Positions 1 through 13,404 of a DNA stretch of 64,000 bases are shown one piece after another. The notes under the pieces were generated by a model, which had not been told where the DNA came from, did not search any database, and saw only the letters and a list, made by a program, of their open reading frames with translations. The first letter of the stretch is position 1; each line of letters begins with the position of its first letter. Source of the stretch: Pyrenochaeta sp. MPI-SDFR-AT-0127 (lineage: Eukaryota > Ascomycota > Dothideomycetes > Pleosporales > Cucurbitariaceae); assembly GCA_020747015.1 (NCBI GenBank), contig JAGTJM010000007.1:744001-808000 (forward strand), given 5' to 3'. Both the position numbers and the translations under genes were made by a program.

Positions 1-3000
1 TGGCAGCTTGAACTTCGACCTCAACTTCTTGAGGCAACGGCCGCTTCGCTATCGAATCGTCTTCGAAGACAAAAGGCCCCTTCAGGCCTGAGTCGGAGAC
101 TTTGAGCTTCAGCCGGCGATCTCTTTGTACAATATCCTCCAGCTGTGGTGGCAGCGATAACGGATCGGTGCGTCTAGCAACGAACTTATTCGACCTCTCA
201 TCCTCAATTGTGCGCTTGATATGAAGCACGCCCCCTCTCCCAATGAATTCGCCGTCATCGGACACAGAGTAAGATCCTGGGCTCAATTGCTTTTCGTATA
301 TGCGGTACAAAAGGTCAGCGACGCCCTTGGCAGGTAACTTCTTCTCCGCATCTAGATCGACAGTGATACAAGTGGATACTTCATGCTCTGCTCTCAAGGT
401 ACGAGCAAGCCCCTGGAAAATTGCAAGCTCAGGGCGCTCGGGGTTGGAAGACGCTGCTCCACGAGTCACCCAAATTAGGCCCGCGTATATGTCAGCGAAG
501 TGTTGGAGGGTCTTAAATTGATCAGTCGAAGGGCTGGCGAAGAGTGGTTCATCAAGCTCAACAAAGCTGACGCAGATTGTGCCGGTTATATCTTGCTGTT
601 TCAGTCTAGATAGCGACGCAAGCTGTACTTGAAGGCCTGCCTTTTCCATCCTGACCTTAAGCGCCACCGGCATGTCTAACCCGTTCACCTTGATCGGAAA
701 GTCGGAGCACATGATGGTAATAAGAGGGTTCTCTGGCGGCTTGGGCAAGCCATTGCAGAGAGTTGACTTGGTTTCGACGGCCGTGGCTATCATAAGCCTT
801 GTACCCTCCTCCAGCGGGTCCAGTACATCCGGGCTACTTGCTTGAAGACTACCGAAACCAGTAGAGCGCAGCACATCTTCCCACTGAGTCTCAGTGAGCA
901 GCGGGCCATCAGTCCGCTACGCTTCCGATGCGTTCCACCAGCCTGGTAGTGTGCCAAAGATGACTGAGGCTGCAAGAAGGCGATTGGTCATTCAAAAAGG
1001 ATGAGTTTGCCTCCTGGCCTTCAAAGCTTCCGTGCATGTGCCATCGTGCGATGCATGTCGGATGTGGCGTGGAGTACGTTGGCTGCAACGATAACATCGT
1101 AGGACGCAGGCTTGAAGTCCTGTGTTTCAGGATCTTGCTCGACATCGAGCTTCTTAAAGTTCATGAACTGCGAGAAGTCCTCAAACTTCTGTGCGGCGCA
1201 TTGGAAGAAGTAGGATGAAATGTCGGTGTATGTGTACGGCTTTAGTCGCGGGTAGGTGTGGACATCTTCACAGCCCTTCAGCCCTTGAAGCATCGGAACC
1301 GTCGCACCACCCATACCAGCGCCGATCTCGAGATAGTCTAGGTTGGGATACTTATGGGAAAGCATGGTGACGTATCGGGATATCTGCGCATATGTATTGG
1401 GCATTCCGACGGCAGTGGTGTAGTAGTCTTCTAGCAGATTCTCCTGCATCACCAACGCGAGAGGTTCGACCTCTTGTCTGAATACTGAATGTAGGGCCTC
1501 CCCTACTCGTACTAGAAGCTAACCATCATACGCCGTCTGATGACGTCGATAGTACTCCACAAGGGTCTGAAGTTTAGTGGCAGTCTCGGGGTTGTGAAGC
1601 TGGTGCCACTCATCTGTTTGCTGTGGATGTGTCTTCGCTAACACAGTGTCTCGCAGCTCGCACAGGTTCCGATAGAACTTTTGATTGTGAGGAAGCATGG
1701 TAGATACTTCATGGTCGTCGACTTCGCAAAGGGCTTGATCAATCAAGTAGTACGACAGCAACTCCAGTTGCCTAACAGTCTTCGGTTGATCATCTGGTCG
1801 CGTGCCGCTTGTAGCTCCCGGTCCAGGTCTTGGCAGTCAATGAGTCCCACATCAGGCTCCCAGATCGGCTTGTAGTAGTGCTTTGCCAATGGCTGCACCT
1901 CGATAGGCTCATTGGCACCATTGAAAGCAACAAACTTGAACCCATCCGTGATCCATGTCGCTGGGTGCTGACTACAACGTTCAGTTGGCCGCCGATTTGG
2001 GCGGCGATATCTGCAGATATCGACATTTCTTCCATGAATGTGGGCCCCATTGCACCCTTCAATTTACGAAGCTCGGGACCTCCAAGGGCTGCAAGTGCGA
2101 GCTGAAGAAAGCTATCTAGAGTAGCAGGATGTAATAATCGATCACGCTCAAACTCTTTCGGAATGGCGATCCGCGTGTTTGTCACTTCGATCGCCCCGGA
2201 AACTTGAGCGGGAACATTGAGGCTCGATGGTTATTCTTTGGAGGCCTTGGAATAACGATCCGTACGAGAGACTAATGGCGTCGACGCTCTCATAAAAGAT
2301 CTTCGACTCAATATTTTGCTTGCCGTTTGCACGCGCTTCTGTCCATTCACTCAGGCATGCCTGCGTTAGATTATCGTCGCCAATCGCTTGGGTCTGCACG
2401 GAAACAAGACCCCGACAATTCTCAACCCATCCTCCATTGTTGGAATACGAGAAGACACTAAACTCTTGCCATACATCTGATAGGGCAGTGCCGCTGCTCG
2501 ATTGGCAACGCATGGAGAATGAGGTTTCGACACCTTCGTCGCATTCGGGGACGACTAGTGCTCTAGAGATACTGACCTCTCGTAGCCTGTACTCCAATAC
2601 GTTCTTAGATCCCCGGGGTAAGAATGTCGATGGTGCAATAATGCACATCTGTCTGCAAGCTTCTATTGCCATACAGAGGTAGCCGCAAGCTGGAAATAAG
2701 GCGTCGCCCTAAACGACATGGCCTCTAAGCCAGGGCTGCTCTCGAGGCCGCAGGAAATTCCTGAAGCGAGGTTCGATCGGGTTCCAGTCATAGACTGGTG
2801 CACCAAGAATGTCAGTTCTAGCGACTTGCCGAAGAGGGTAATCACGGCTGAGTCGGGACTCGCACCGTAACTGCGAGCGTGGTTCCAAGGATACCGAGGA
2901 AGGTCTGTCAGGACGCATAGGGATTGTTCTGGCTCACTTGGGAAATTGACTGCGTGAAGGTTGGCTGGGTAGTTGTTGGCGCACAGGTGGCCAACTGCTT

Positions 3001-5280
3001 CCAGCGCAGTGGCATCGGCGGGTTTGTTGCAGATGAGCGTGGAGAGGTATTGGTTGTGCGACTTTTCTTCAAATGTGTTTTCGAGAATCTCTCGGACGGG
3101 GAGTTTAAATAGGGCATGGGGTCCAACTTCCAGTATTACTTCTCCTCCGTAACTCTCATCTACCGACGGCATTAAGAAAGGGTTTTCTAACGCACCAGAG
3201 AAGCGTACGCAGCCAACAAGGTTCGATACCCAGTATTCGGCGCCTAGCCGGCGCTGGTTGACAACGCCTTCTGTGACTGATGAGAGAATTGTCGCCTGTT
3301 ACTCGCCATCTTGTGATACAACATGTGCCTCTTGGAGCCGCGCAAGACATTCTTCAGCGATTGCCTGCAAATGATGCGAGTATACGCAGTATCTACTTGA
3401 AGCATCCTTACAAAGACACCTTTGGCGACTAGAGCCTTGTGGAGTTCCACCATAGCTTTAGTATCACCAGAAACTACTATGCCACGAGGACTGTTAATGC
3501 AAGCGACGACAGGCTTTCCAAACGTGTCATCCAGCTCAGCGAGATCGTTGTTTGCTTTTTCTTCAGAGATCGTTGTTTGCTTCTTCTTCAGAGATCGTTG
3601 TTTGCTTCTTCTTCAGAGATCGTTGTTTGCTTCTTCTTCAGAGATCGTTGTTTGCTTCTTCTTCAGAGATCGTTGTTTGCTTCTTCTTCAGAGATCGTTG
3701 TTTGCTTCTTCTTCAGAGATCGTTGTTTGCTTCTTCTTCAGAGATCGTTGTTTGCTTCTTCAGAAAGGCCGACAGCTATCATACGGCCGTCGTACCCAAA
3801 GCGCTTCACATTTGGTGTTGGTAAGCCACGAAAGAACAACAGTTATTGCTGACTCAAAACTCAACGCGCCTGTGGCATAGGCAGCGGCGATTTCACCACT
3901 CGAATGGCCGATGACGGAGTGGGAGTGTATGTTCCATGCGGAGAGCAGATCTATGAGAGCAATCCGGAGTGCGGTACAGAGCGACTGGCTGAGTTCTGCT
4001 TCCGACTCGTGAAGTGGTTTTATCCTTGAGAAGCTCTTCCATCAGAGACCAGTCAGTGCCCAGACATTTCGTAATCTTATCGCATCTCAGTAGGCTGTTC
4101 TTGAATATTGGGTAATGGAGCAACTCCCTGCCCATACCCCACCATTGGGCACTTTGACTAGCGAATATGAAACATATCCCCGGCGGTGTTGCGCGACTGC
4201 TGGAAACTGGGACAGGACTTTGTAGTCGCCCTTCCAGATCTAGCTTGTCTTTTGCGACGATTGTTGCACTGTAAGAAAACCGTGAGCGGCGTTCACAAGG
4301 GGTATAAGCGAGGACGCCCAATAAGCCTTCCTCACCGAAATCGGATTGTATTTGGAGGTGGTCGGCAAGCGTTTTCCTCATATAAGCCAGACCACGCTCG
4401 CCATTGGCAGAGAGCAGAAACAAGCGTGATCATGGAGTGGCACTGAATGTCATTTCGCTGGCAGGACTGACGAAGCCCGAGTCATTCCTGATGTGTCCAC
4501 CAGAACGGCGGCATTGCTAGAGGTAGTAGTACGCATCATCCACAATGACGTGAGTATTTGTCCCTCCGTAACCAAAAGAATTGACACTTGCGCGTCGCAA
4601 GCCTTCCAAAGGCCAATCCTTCGTCTCAGTGGGGAATTGTAGCTGCCATCCTTCGAAATCGATGGCGGGGTTACCTCGTTGAAACCAGATGTTCGGTGCA
4701 ATCGTGCCTTTCTCTACGCTGAGAACTTTGATTAAGCCAGCAATTCCACTCGCTCCTTCCAACTGGCCCATCTTTGCCTTTAACGATCCAATTGAAAGAG
4801 GGATCGACGCACCGTCTGCTGCGAGGGAACGATGTGCCGCGAACACCTCGCGAATCGCGCCTCGAAGTATCCTGTCTGTCTTACATCACAAACCGCAGCT
4901 TTATATGCAGAACGTATGAGATCGATCTGTGCCTCTTTAGAAGGCATTGTGATGCTCGGTGTCCGTCCGTCCGAGCTAGCAGCTATTCCGCGGATGACGG
5001 CTTGTATCGGATCGTTATTGCGCAATGCGAGATCTAACGGTTTTAATGTGACAGCACCAAAGCCCTCTCCTCGCGCGTAGCTATCAGCACGCTCATCGAA
5101 GGCGTACGATATTGGGTCTGGGCTCAGGAAATGCATATCGCTCATTTCAATCTGGATATCCGGACTCAAGATGAGATTGCTGCCTCCAACCACAGCCATT
5201 GAGCTCTCACCCGTCCGCAGACTCTGGCAGGCCAAGTGTACAGCAACGAGTCCACTGCCGCAGGCCGTGTCCCATTGATC
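1..5280 (-). pseudogene. Highly reducing type I polyketide synthase, decayed and missing its start
   Basis: Read from right to left, the minus strand gives PKS domains in the normal order. A ketosynthase enters at its active-site motif DTACGSGL (about 5270) and ends near 4550 with the NSFGYGGTNTHVIV signature. An acyltransferase follows (about 4200-3060; FASQSAQWWGMG, ELHKAL). The AT-DH linker LTDLPRYPWNH lies near 2900, then a dehydratase (about 2700-1950, HPATLDSFLQ). A C-methyltransferase follows at about 1455-900 (EIGAGMGGAT, VIVAANVLHAT). Then about 300 codons remain open to the window edge, ending at the start of an enoylreductase (PLPQEVEVEVQAA). The frame shifts at least six times, and stops lie inside the methyltransferase, so no full product is possible. 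The first part of the KS is missing. Any ER, KR and ACP would lie beyond the left edge. The family makes reduced polyketides; the product is unknown. Confidence 0.85.
3541..3763. repeat. 25-bp minisatellite inside the PKS acyltransferase
   Basis: There are eight full copies and a partial ninth of a 25-bp unit beginning GAGATCGTTGTTTGC; the copies are nearly identical. Read on the minus strand, a single unit fits the acyltransferase frame (SEEEANNDL, just before AELDDTFGKPVVACINSP), so the array appears to have grown from native codons. Because 25 is not a multiple of three, every added copy changes frame, and one frame meets a stop every third unit. There are no spacers, so this is not a CRISPR array. 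Confidence 0.95.
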
Positions 5281-6310
5281 TAAGAAGTCGTTCTGGATAG
5301 CCGATGACAACATGGTCAGAGAATCCTGGACAATGAGTTCAAGGTTTGGGGAGGCCTCGAGCAGCCGTAAGTGAGCTTGTTGTAGAGCATTGGATTTGTT
5401 TCAAACTTACTCAGGCGAGTGAGGCACTCATGTGGCCACTTCCACCGCCGACATCGATGACTTTGCCACTGCTGATTTGATCCCAAGAGAGGCTCTCCTT
5501 GAGAATTTCAAAATGGCGCTCAACTACAAGGAAGTTAGCACAGTGACCTGCAAGTTGGGGAAGGAGAGTAGTACGTCGGGAGACTCTAGCCATCGCGCTC
5601 GCAAGCGACCTCCTTGTTGTGGGCCTTGCTTGTAGAATTGAAACAAATTCGTTCCGTGCCTCGTCGCCAAAGCTTTTTTCTGCCTATTGCTCACGAGGGT
5701 TGATCCCTGGATACTTGCGGAAGCCCCAAAGGCAGCTCTGAAGAACTCATCCAACCTATAGACTACATTAGCATCGTAATCCTACAAGACCGAGCAGAAT
5801 AATCGCACTAATAGTGCATACATCCAGGCACTACTTGTCTTTCAGGTAAAGAACACTTTGGGCGTATGTTTGAGCACATCCTTTTTCACTTCCTCCAAAA
5901 CTTCGTCCGTAGCTAGAATGCGCATGAAGCGACCAACAGCACCTTCGACCATTTCAACGTTCTCCGCAATGTCTTGATATTGGCGACTCTATCCTCGGAA
6001 TTGCTTCGAAGAAGTTGAATTCACATGCTACTTGCCGGGCTGCCATATCGTACAAGTAGCATACGAAGGTCTATGCATCGTTTCTGGAGCCATTCACGAG
6101 GCGTAGTAGATCTCGAGCGGCGTCATCTAGGCGTTCGCGGAGAGCAACCTGCTTCGGACTTTCCGGCACTGTGCCGGAATTACTTCGAAGGTTGGCTCCC
6201 GTAGATTCTTCGCAGTCAGATCTTTAACAATCTGAGTTGTCAGCTGCTGAACCTCCGTCGCCCGCTCGAGAAGGGCGGACTACTGTTCAGCTTTCATGAT
6301 ACCGCCTTGG
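5281..6310 (-). pseudogene. Fungal O-methyltransferase remnant (secondary-metabolite type)
   Basis: Translation of the minus strand gives pieces of a fungal SAM-dependent O-methyltransferase in order. The N-terminal helix region comes first (LLERATEVQQLTTQIVKDL, about 6280-6220), followed by LRLVNG and YDMAARQVACEFNFFEAIP (about 6100-6000). RFMRILATDEVLEEVKKDV lies near 5900, MDEFFRAAFGASASI near 5750, and the SAM-binding loop VIDVGGGSGHMSASLA near 5430. A likely intron then leads to LLEASPNLELIVQD near 5340. Stops and frameshifts separate the pieces, so this is a pseudogene. The catalytic C-terminal third is absent: at about 5280 the sequence passes straight into PKS ketosynthase. It probably belonged to the same biosynthetic cluster as the PKS. 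Confidence 0.8.
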
Positions 6311-9300
6311 ACGAGTGCTGCGCCGATGTGGAACCCCCCGAAATTTGCAATGACTTTGACGCCTTATGTTCAGATATGCAGTTGGACGAGTGTGCCTAAC
6401 CTAGTTCGTGTGTTGCGCAGTAGCAGTTTGGCCATCGGTGCCTGAGGTGAGACCTGTACAAATGCTTAGAGGCTAGAAATGAAATGGAGCGGACACACTA
6501 CCTGCACGCTCTATGCGGTCAGTACAGCAGAGTTGATTAGGCCACCTGCGGCCTTCACAAGCGCAGTCACTTGCGCAAGGCGACTTACTCTTGAATATTG
6601 GTGCAGAAGCATCCCGCTGTGTTCGTTGAAGTTTCAGGATCTGAGTTCAATTATGAAGTACCGGCCTAAGGGACGCTGGCCCGGAGAGGACTGACAGGCG
6701 GCGGTGTGATGGCGGCGCCCGTGCAATTGCATGACACGGGCCCAGGGTTGGACTCGGCAGCAGACACGGCGTATGCGGACTGCCTGTATAACACTGACTC
6801 GGAGATATGCCGGTTGGTGCCGGTAGGCGCGGTCCACGCGCTAGACATGGTATGCATGTACATGCGTTGGCAAGCCATCACCTTTCCGCGGATATCCTCA
6901 GCCAGCGAGGCGGCTTGGTCCCTCTTTTCCACATTTTTACTTGGGCTACTAGTCGTATAATCGGTTTTGTTGTATTACGTTCTGTATGAACGTCAGTATA
7001 AAGAATTTCTGGGTGGGCCCCGGAGAATGTCACAGCGATTTGCCGAAGACTTTGCCGATTGCTCTTGCCGCAGCTACCTGTCTCGAGCGATGAATCTTCC
7101 TCCTGATGGTCGCGATCCGCATCAGCGATTGTGCTGTGAGGTTTCCTGTAAATAAGCCATGCCAGGATGCTAGGGCCGAGAAAGAGTAACATAGTTTACC
7201 CGCCCTACACGTCCATTGGACGCTACATATAACATTGCGACATGATGCTCTTGCGTACACAAGCTGTACGGGCCTATTCCAAACAGTTAGCTGATTACAG
7301 GTCAGGGGGCCTTGAAAATGTTACGAAATCGATGTGCAAGTCGCTGTAAGCACACTAAAGATGTGACCCCTCTTTCTTAAGCGCAGGAAATATTGACAGC
7401 AAACTTGACTGATTAGTTAGAGCTTGTACAGAACCAGTAGACACGATCAAAGATCGCCTACCTGATGGTCCTTCGCGCAGTAGATCTCGAGAGCGAGGGC
7501 AACCGCTAGCTTGATTCGGCGCCAGCGCGCTACAAGATAGCTGTCAGCGGATGACCTCGCGATTGCAAGCAAATGTACTCAATGTCGCGTGTGAGCACCA
7601 AACCCGCGGGGCACCTAAGAGTCGGAGTGCGCTTGAAGCCACTTGCTACCGGCTTAGGACGCTACGCGAGCCTAGAAGCTCTATTCACTTGCGATTTGTT
7701 CAACGTTGGTCAGTGAGTCTCGTGTATAGATCGCATGCTGCAATGATTTTGAAGTCTGATTGGGGTTAGCGAGATCCACGGACACATACTTCTATGGGAC
7801 AAGCCGGTTGTAGATACTGCATCAGCATCATTCGAAGTTGATAGACGAGATCTAGGGGTTCGTGAGTCAACCTTCAAGCTTGTCCTTGCAGCCTTGATAC
7901 ATCCCGGATAATCATCGAGGGCCATATAGAACGTACTGTCTCTTGTAGACCTCGAGGATCTTGATTCAGCTCGACAGAGGTAGGATGGTAGAGCGAAGCT
8001 TGCCCTTCGACAGGATCGAAGACGTCGGTTGCCTTGGTGTTTGGGCTGACTTCCCGTAACTCGAGCCTTGGAAGTACCCGAATGACAGTCTCTAGTCGTG
8101 TCTCAGCCGTTGGTTGATGCTGCGGGAAATGTGAATGAATGGCGCATGCTTAGGCGGAGATTATTTTTGAATATAAGGATGTTAGGGTCATAGCAAGCGG
8201 CCAATCTGGGAAGCTCTAGATTGAAACGGTGGTGCTGTTAACTTACACGCAGTAAACAGAGCGCTCACTCATTGAGTATCAATAGATGCGGAAGTTCCGT
8301 TGGGCACAATCGGACTAATCACTGCGAGGGTCAGATTAGTGGAAATCGAGTTGCGACAGCGGAGTCAAGGCCTCCACCTTCTGCTTGAGCACGGCCTGGC
8401 GAGGGGTTATACAGCCTTGTGAATCGCTCTCGTGAGTGGATAGCCACAAAAGCTCTCAGCCGGTGCTGTGGTTCATCTTCTAGCAAGACACCCGGCATGA
8501 CAGGGTTGGCCGAGGCCTGTTAGGTGTTTAGTACAAATAATGGCGAAAAAAGGCATTGAAACTCACTTACTCTTCCCTTGTTGAGTGGTGGCCGTGTGGA
8601 TAAGCTGGGAGCAGAAGAAGCGACCTGAAGGGGGCCCTCGTGGACTTATTCAGTTGCGGCGAAGAAGGAGAGCTGCCCTATAAGAACTGTAATTGAGAAC
8701 AAATATGAGCAGCGTATGGGTAACTTAAAGGCCGATCATCATGACCTTAACAGATATCAGTAGGCAGCCCGCACAACGTTGATACTGTAGCCACGCCTAG
8801 CATGTAGCGATAGGTATTTTGATACACGCTGGCTGGGAGGCACAATTTTCAGGGCGCAGATCTCCTGTTCACTAAGAATGGAGAAGTATAGGGATAGAGT
8901 TGAAGAGGCGAATAAGCCGTTTGCTCTTTGGATCGGAACTTACGTAGAGTAGATGAGCATAAACATTATCGCAAAGGTGGGTGCAAGCTACCAATGACGC
9001 GCGCAATCTAAGGCATTCTCTCGAAGTTGTCAGTGATTCTGAGCAAGATCTGTATTGAAATGCGACGCCAAGACTGTGCCACTAGTCAGCAAAGATCTCA
9101 ACAAAGAGTCCTAGAATGGGCAAGCAATTTTGTGGATGCAGGCCACGAAACCAGATATGTAGATGAATCTTGATTGGATTGTTCTTGTACGCGTCCAATT
9201 GCCTGAGAGAGATTAGCAAAACTTGCTTGGGGAAAGGTGATATCAGCCGTTAACGTTACTAAAGTTAGAGGTTGTACAAGTCAATGTGATGATACCTCCA

Positions 9301-12300
9301 GACTTGGCCATGATGATTCGCGCTTGCGGCTGACGCGACCGTGTGCTCACCACGCTCTACCAGAGAGCTGAGGAATTTCCTCAAAGCAAGCCTTCGGCTC
9401 TTGAGGCCTCAATGAAACTCTCACGCCTCGTGAAACAGCCTGAGAAGCACTATAGGCCTAGTACTGGCACGTTAGTACCATGCATAACGTAGACTATAGG
9501 ATACTGACCAAGTAGACAAAGTAAGTTTAGGATGTAACTTAGACTGGAAATAAGCACGGAGCTAGCGGAAAACGCGGAAATGAAACTTCGCGCGCAGGCC
9601 TGTGGAGCGAGGCTTTCCCTAATATCAGCTAGCGCAGCACACAGCATTTCTCTAGTTTCTCAACAGCAGACATTGTGGCTAACAGAGTCGGCCCACTGTG
9701 GCATCACCAACACGTTGTCGCTCAGACGTTCAGCACAAGAGCATTGTTTCGCCGGATACCGGGCTGTTACACCGGACTCGATATGGGAGAATTGGGGCAG
9801 AATTTGTAGTACGAAATCAAGGAGCTGGAGTCGCTTGTTGCGTCGCAATCCCTCACTGGAAGTGAGCCTTGAGTGTCGCGATGTGTGACAACAGTCGAGG
9901 CCTTAGACCATGCGGCGTTCACACCTTTATAGCCACTGGCCTCCAGTACGCTTATGCTGATAGAACATCATCTGCGAAGCAAGTGCCAACATTCTGCGCC
10001 ACAGTTCTGGCTGTCATTAGAGTGCTTATTGTCCGCCGTGTCGAAAAACTAGCTTTCTCAGTGATCAATTCTATGTGAGGCAAAAGTATGATGAACGGCT
10101 TGGCTGATAGGCAGGGTATCAGTGTAGGAGTGCCGGCTGCCAGCATAGCGATGATTTAAAGCTAACCCTGATACGTTCACCATAGCTGACACGGAGGCAT
10201 AAGCAGATTAGAAATAGCCAAAAATACTGGATCATTGTAGTGATGGAGGTAAGCAATTAATATCGCAGAGCTCCGCGAACCTGGTGTCCTTGTGTACCCG
10301 CCACGATGTACTTGCTGGTTCGCGTGCTGATGTGCCAACGCCCCACTTCCATGCAGCAGCAAGCCGCCACGCCGCAGTGTTCGATATCCTTGCAGACGGT
10401 AGCCCGTTGCGCTTTAGCACCAATCGTCTCAACATTCAAACAAAACATGTAATGGTAAAACGAGCAGCAACATTTCATTGCCAAGTAAGGGCAAGCTGTG
10501 ATGATTCGAGAAGGAGCCTCCAACACTTCCATTTCCGGCGCCGCTGTTTGATTAGCCCGGAGATTTTCCCTACTGGCTCATACTCGTGAGGTCAGGAAGG
10601 GCTTATTTTAGCCGAGGCTTGACTGGCGTGGGATGAATGATTTGCTCGCGTCATGAAGCATGGAACCACGAGTCATGACTAGTCATGCCTGACAGTGCTT
10701 GCATTGACAGGTTCGCATGTGAGTAGAACGCTAATGGTCGTTGATGTAGTATGGAGGGGATTATGATCATTATTCTCTAAATGGGTAACCACAACACCAG
10801 CATTAACACGCTAGAATGCGCCACATGTGATGACCATCAGCACTGGGTGCGGGTCGTGCCGCTACAATTAAGTGCTGACCCGGTAGCTATTGGATGACCG
10901 TCATCGCTCATCTAGTGCCATTCATCGTACGGCCCGATGCGCTGTAGATCAACGCCATCTACTTTGAGTCGAGTAAGCATTCGATCGCTCGTCGATTGCG
11001 CACGAGTGCATGGCCACGTGTCACAAGCTCGACACAGCATTGCACGATTCCCGTCTAAAGATCGTCAGCATTTTCGGTCTTCCCCGTGAACGCTACTGGT
11101 GATCGCTGAATTCAGCAACGAAACCTCATTCATCAATCTCATGCTCTTCGCCGTATACGTATGCATGATTGGTTAGCAAAGGCGACCGAAGGCTGCGGCT
11201 GCAGCCTTCATAACAGGACAGGCGAAGTGGTGACGGCTTTTTCCCATAAGTTGCGTAATTGTAAGTTATTGCAGAGCATGTTCGTGCATCAAATACCGGC
11301 AGCCTTCGTTGCATCAGAGTAATGTGTGCCTACTGGGGCGGATCGGAGCGGTAAGTGCTTCGAGAGACTAGTGCGTAAGGGTTAGTAGCTAATCTATAAC
11401 AATCTAGCCTGATCGAGACTGGAAGCATCAGCAAGAGTTCACTTGGTCCAAACTAGGATTATTCCATCATAGCAGGAGTCGTACAAATGCATTGGTCGGG
11501 TAGAAGGTGAGGCCGAGTTTGCAAAGAGCTATAGTCATTGTAAGCCTAGCACCACATCACATGCCTAAAGCGTCCGACTTCTGCCACACGATACAATCAA
11601 TAGCGAAATCGGCATCACCTTTGTGAGCAGCAAACTTTGGCTGGGGCTGGCCTGCCAGCAACGGTGGGTCCTTGCTGCGTCGGCCGCTGACTAGTTATCT
11701 GGATTTAACACTTGCATGCGTCGCTGATCATGATGCTGAACAGTTAGCGCTTGACTACTTACGGAAGGCGATTGGCGAAGCACCCTTGCAAGACCCATTG
11801 CTTGTGCCGCGATGGATGAGTGCTAAGTAATGGCATCCGAGGCTCTCGTTTCCGCTCTCCAAGGCTGGTTGCACAAAGCGATTGCTCAACACCACCAGTC
11901 ACCGTTGTGTCAACGCTATGATCTTCCGACGCTTGGTGGATACGATAGTCTACCAAAACCTTGGCGCCCATGTTGCTGACGGTCAGATCCAGCAATCTCG
12001 AGTCAGCGGGTTAGATTGTCTGCGCTGATCAAGTCGGAAAGGAATGTAAGTACTGTATGGTCAAATATGTTCGCTGTGTTCATGAAGAGTTATTCGGAGT
12101 CGAAACGTTTGGATAACGGTCGCAACGAAGCTCGTTTGTTTGATGGGCAGGCCCGAGCTCGCATCAGTGAGGATCAGCTGTCTTGTTGCAGTCAATGAGG
12201 CAAGGATATTATGAAACAGATTAACGTAAGGCTTAGAACAGCTAACGAGACTAAATTGCTGACGGCCATCACGTCGATGTTAGCTTGCTAGTATGAGAAT

Positions 12301-12771
12301 AAACACAAGAATGAGTGTCAAAAGTGTAGGTCAAGTGGAGTCTTTCTGCAACAAGAATCTGGCTATGAGCATTGAAGTCTAGGCAGGAACGCATAAGGTG
12401 TCGAAATCATGCGAAGACTTGTACGATTTTGCAGCTAACACTCCACTCCGACTGAGTTTGGGTGCCCCAGTCTTGGTCGACGAGGCCCAGTTGCGTCTAA
12501 AGGAGAGCCGCTAGACTCATTGTGCCAAATGCAGTGTTGCTATGGAAGGCCTTTAGACACCATAAGCCTCAGATCCGCAGACATGGAATACTCTTACAGC
12601 GCTCACCTTATGAGTATCCCATAAACATCTTCTTTAGCTCAGTCGACTAGCTACTGTTGCTCTCTATGACGAAGAGCGCGAGCAACATTTGTGGTCAAGG
12701 GGTGGTCGGCAGAAGCAATATGGTTCATCCGCTTTCTTAATCCTGTCCGGAGCCCGATCTAGTTTACAATC
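6311..12771. other. Long stretch with no supportable gene
   Basis: About 6.5 kb with only short open frames (under about 105 codons). None resembles a known family and none has neighbouring exons I could join. I saw no transposon termini, tRNA or tandem array. It may contain old, unrecognisable element remnants or regulatory DNA. Confidence 0.5.
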
Positions 12772-13404
12772 CTACCACAACTCTTGCAACGAATGAGATT
12801 TGTCCAGCCCCCGCAAGAGTTGATCTCGTTCTAATGGTCTCGTCATGCATGACTCTAACCAAAGTCTCCAACCGACGTCCACACTGCCGCGCACCCTGGC
12901 TACTCTCACACCTCGTATTCCCTCAAAGAGCCTAAGTACTGCTTCTGCGGCGTAGTTGCTCGCAGCTTGCCAAGCATATATCTCTAGGTATTCGGCACCA
13001 GAGAAGGCAGAGGTGCATTGGTTGAGGTCGAAGCGCGGATCAATATCTAAGCGTATCGTGATCTGCCATCGTTTAATCCTTGACAAGCCATCCGGATAAA
13101 TGATATCTTTCGCCGGTGCCCTGTAGTGGGGAAAAGCAGTCAACAATGATGGGTGAGCATGGAATATGTGCAGTTCGTAGAGGAAATCGATTGCTTCGTC
13201 GTGTATTTTGCGACATGTGGATAATAGAGCGGGATATAGCGGCGACCTCATTCGTGGTCTTTGCTGGTCTCTTGCGATAGAGCTAGTTGAGCATCGGGCA
13301 AGGTCAGCGAAGCTGAGAGCCTTGGGGCATAGAAGCTCGACATAGATACGACTTCTGAGTTCGGGTGGCAGGCTGAAGAAACGAGAACCAAATTGTTCGT
13401 TCAT
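12772..13404 (-). CDS. F-box-like / 2EXR-type hypothetical protein
   Basis: An uninterrupted 210-codon frame with ATG at 13404. It opens with FFSLPPELRSRIYVELL, the LPPELR-x-IY pattern of the short F-box-like motif found at the N-terminus of many fungal hypothetical proteins. This is followed by LLSTCRKIHDEAIDFLYE, typical of the same family (old annotations call these F-box or DUF3800/2EXR-like). There is no signal peptide or membrane segment. The family may act as substrate adaptors, but no target is known. It is the only convincing gene between the PKS remnant and hAT copy 1. The length fits a complete small family member. Moderate confidence for the family, low for any function. Confidence 0.65.
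   Translation of the reverse strand: MNEQFGSRFFSLPPELRSRIYVELLCPKALSFADLARCSTSSIARDQQRPRMRSPLYPALLSTCRKIHDEAIDFLYELHIFHAHPSLLTAFPHYRAPAKDIIYPDGLSRIKRWQITIRLDIDPRFDLNQCTSAFSGAEYLEIYAWQAASNYAAEAVLRLFEGIRGVRVARVRGSVDVGWRLWLESCMTRPLERDQLLRGLDKSHSLQELW

Noticed and set aside
3541..3763. Possible CRISPR-like array
   Set aside because: Direct tandem units without spacers, in a fungal genome.
3422..3880. Plus-strand open frames of 90-152 codons across the 25-bp array
   Set aside because: They only read the minisatellite in three frames; the flanks belong to the PKS on the other strand.
5281..6310. RIP (repeat-induced point mutation) as the cause of the stops in the methyltransferase
   Set aside because: Stops and indels are mixed and I see no clear excess of C to T changes; the duplicated hAT copies are also unmutated.
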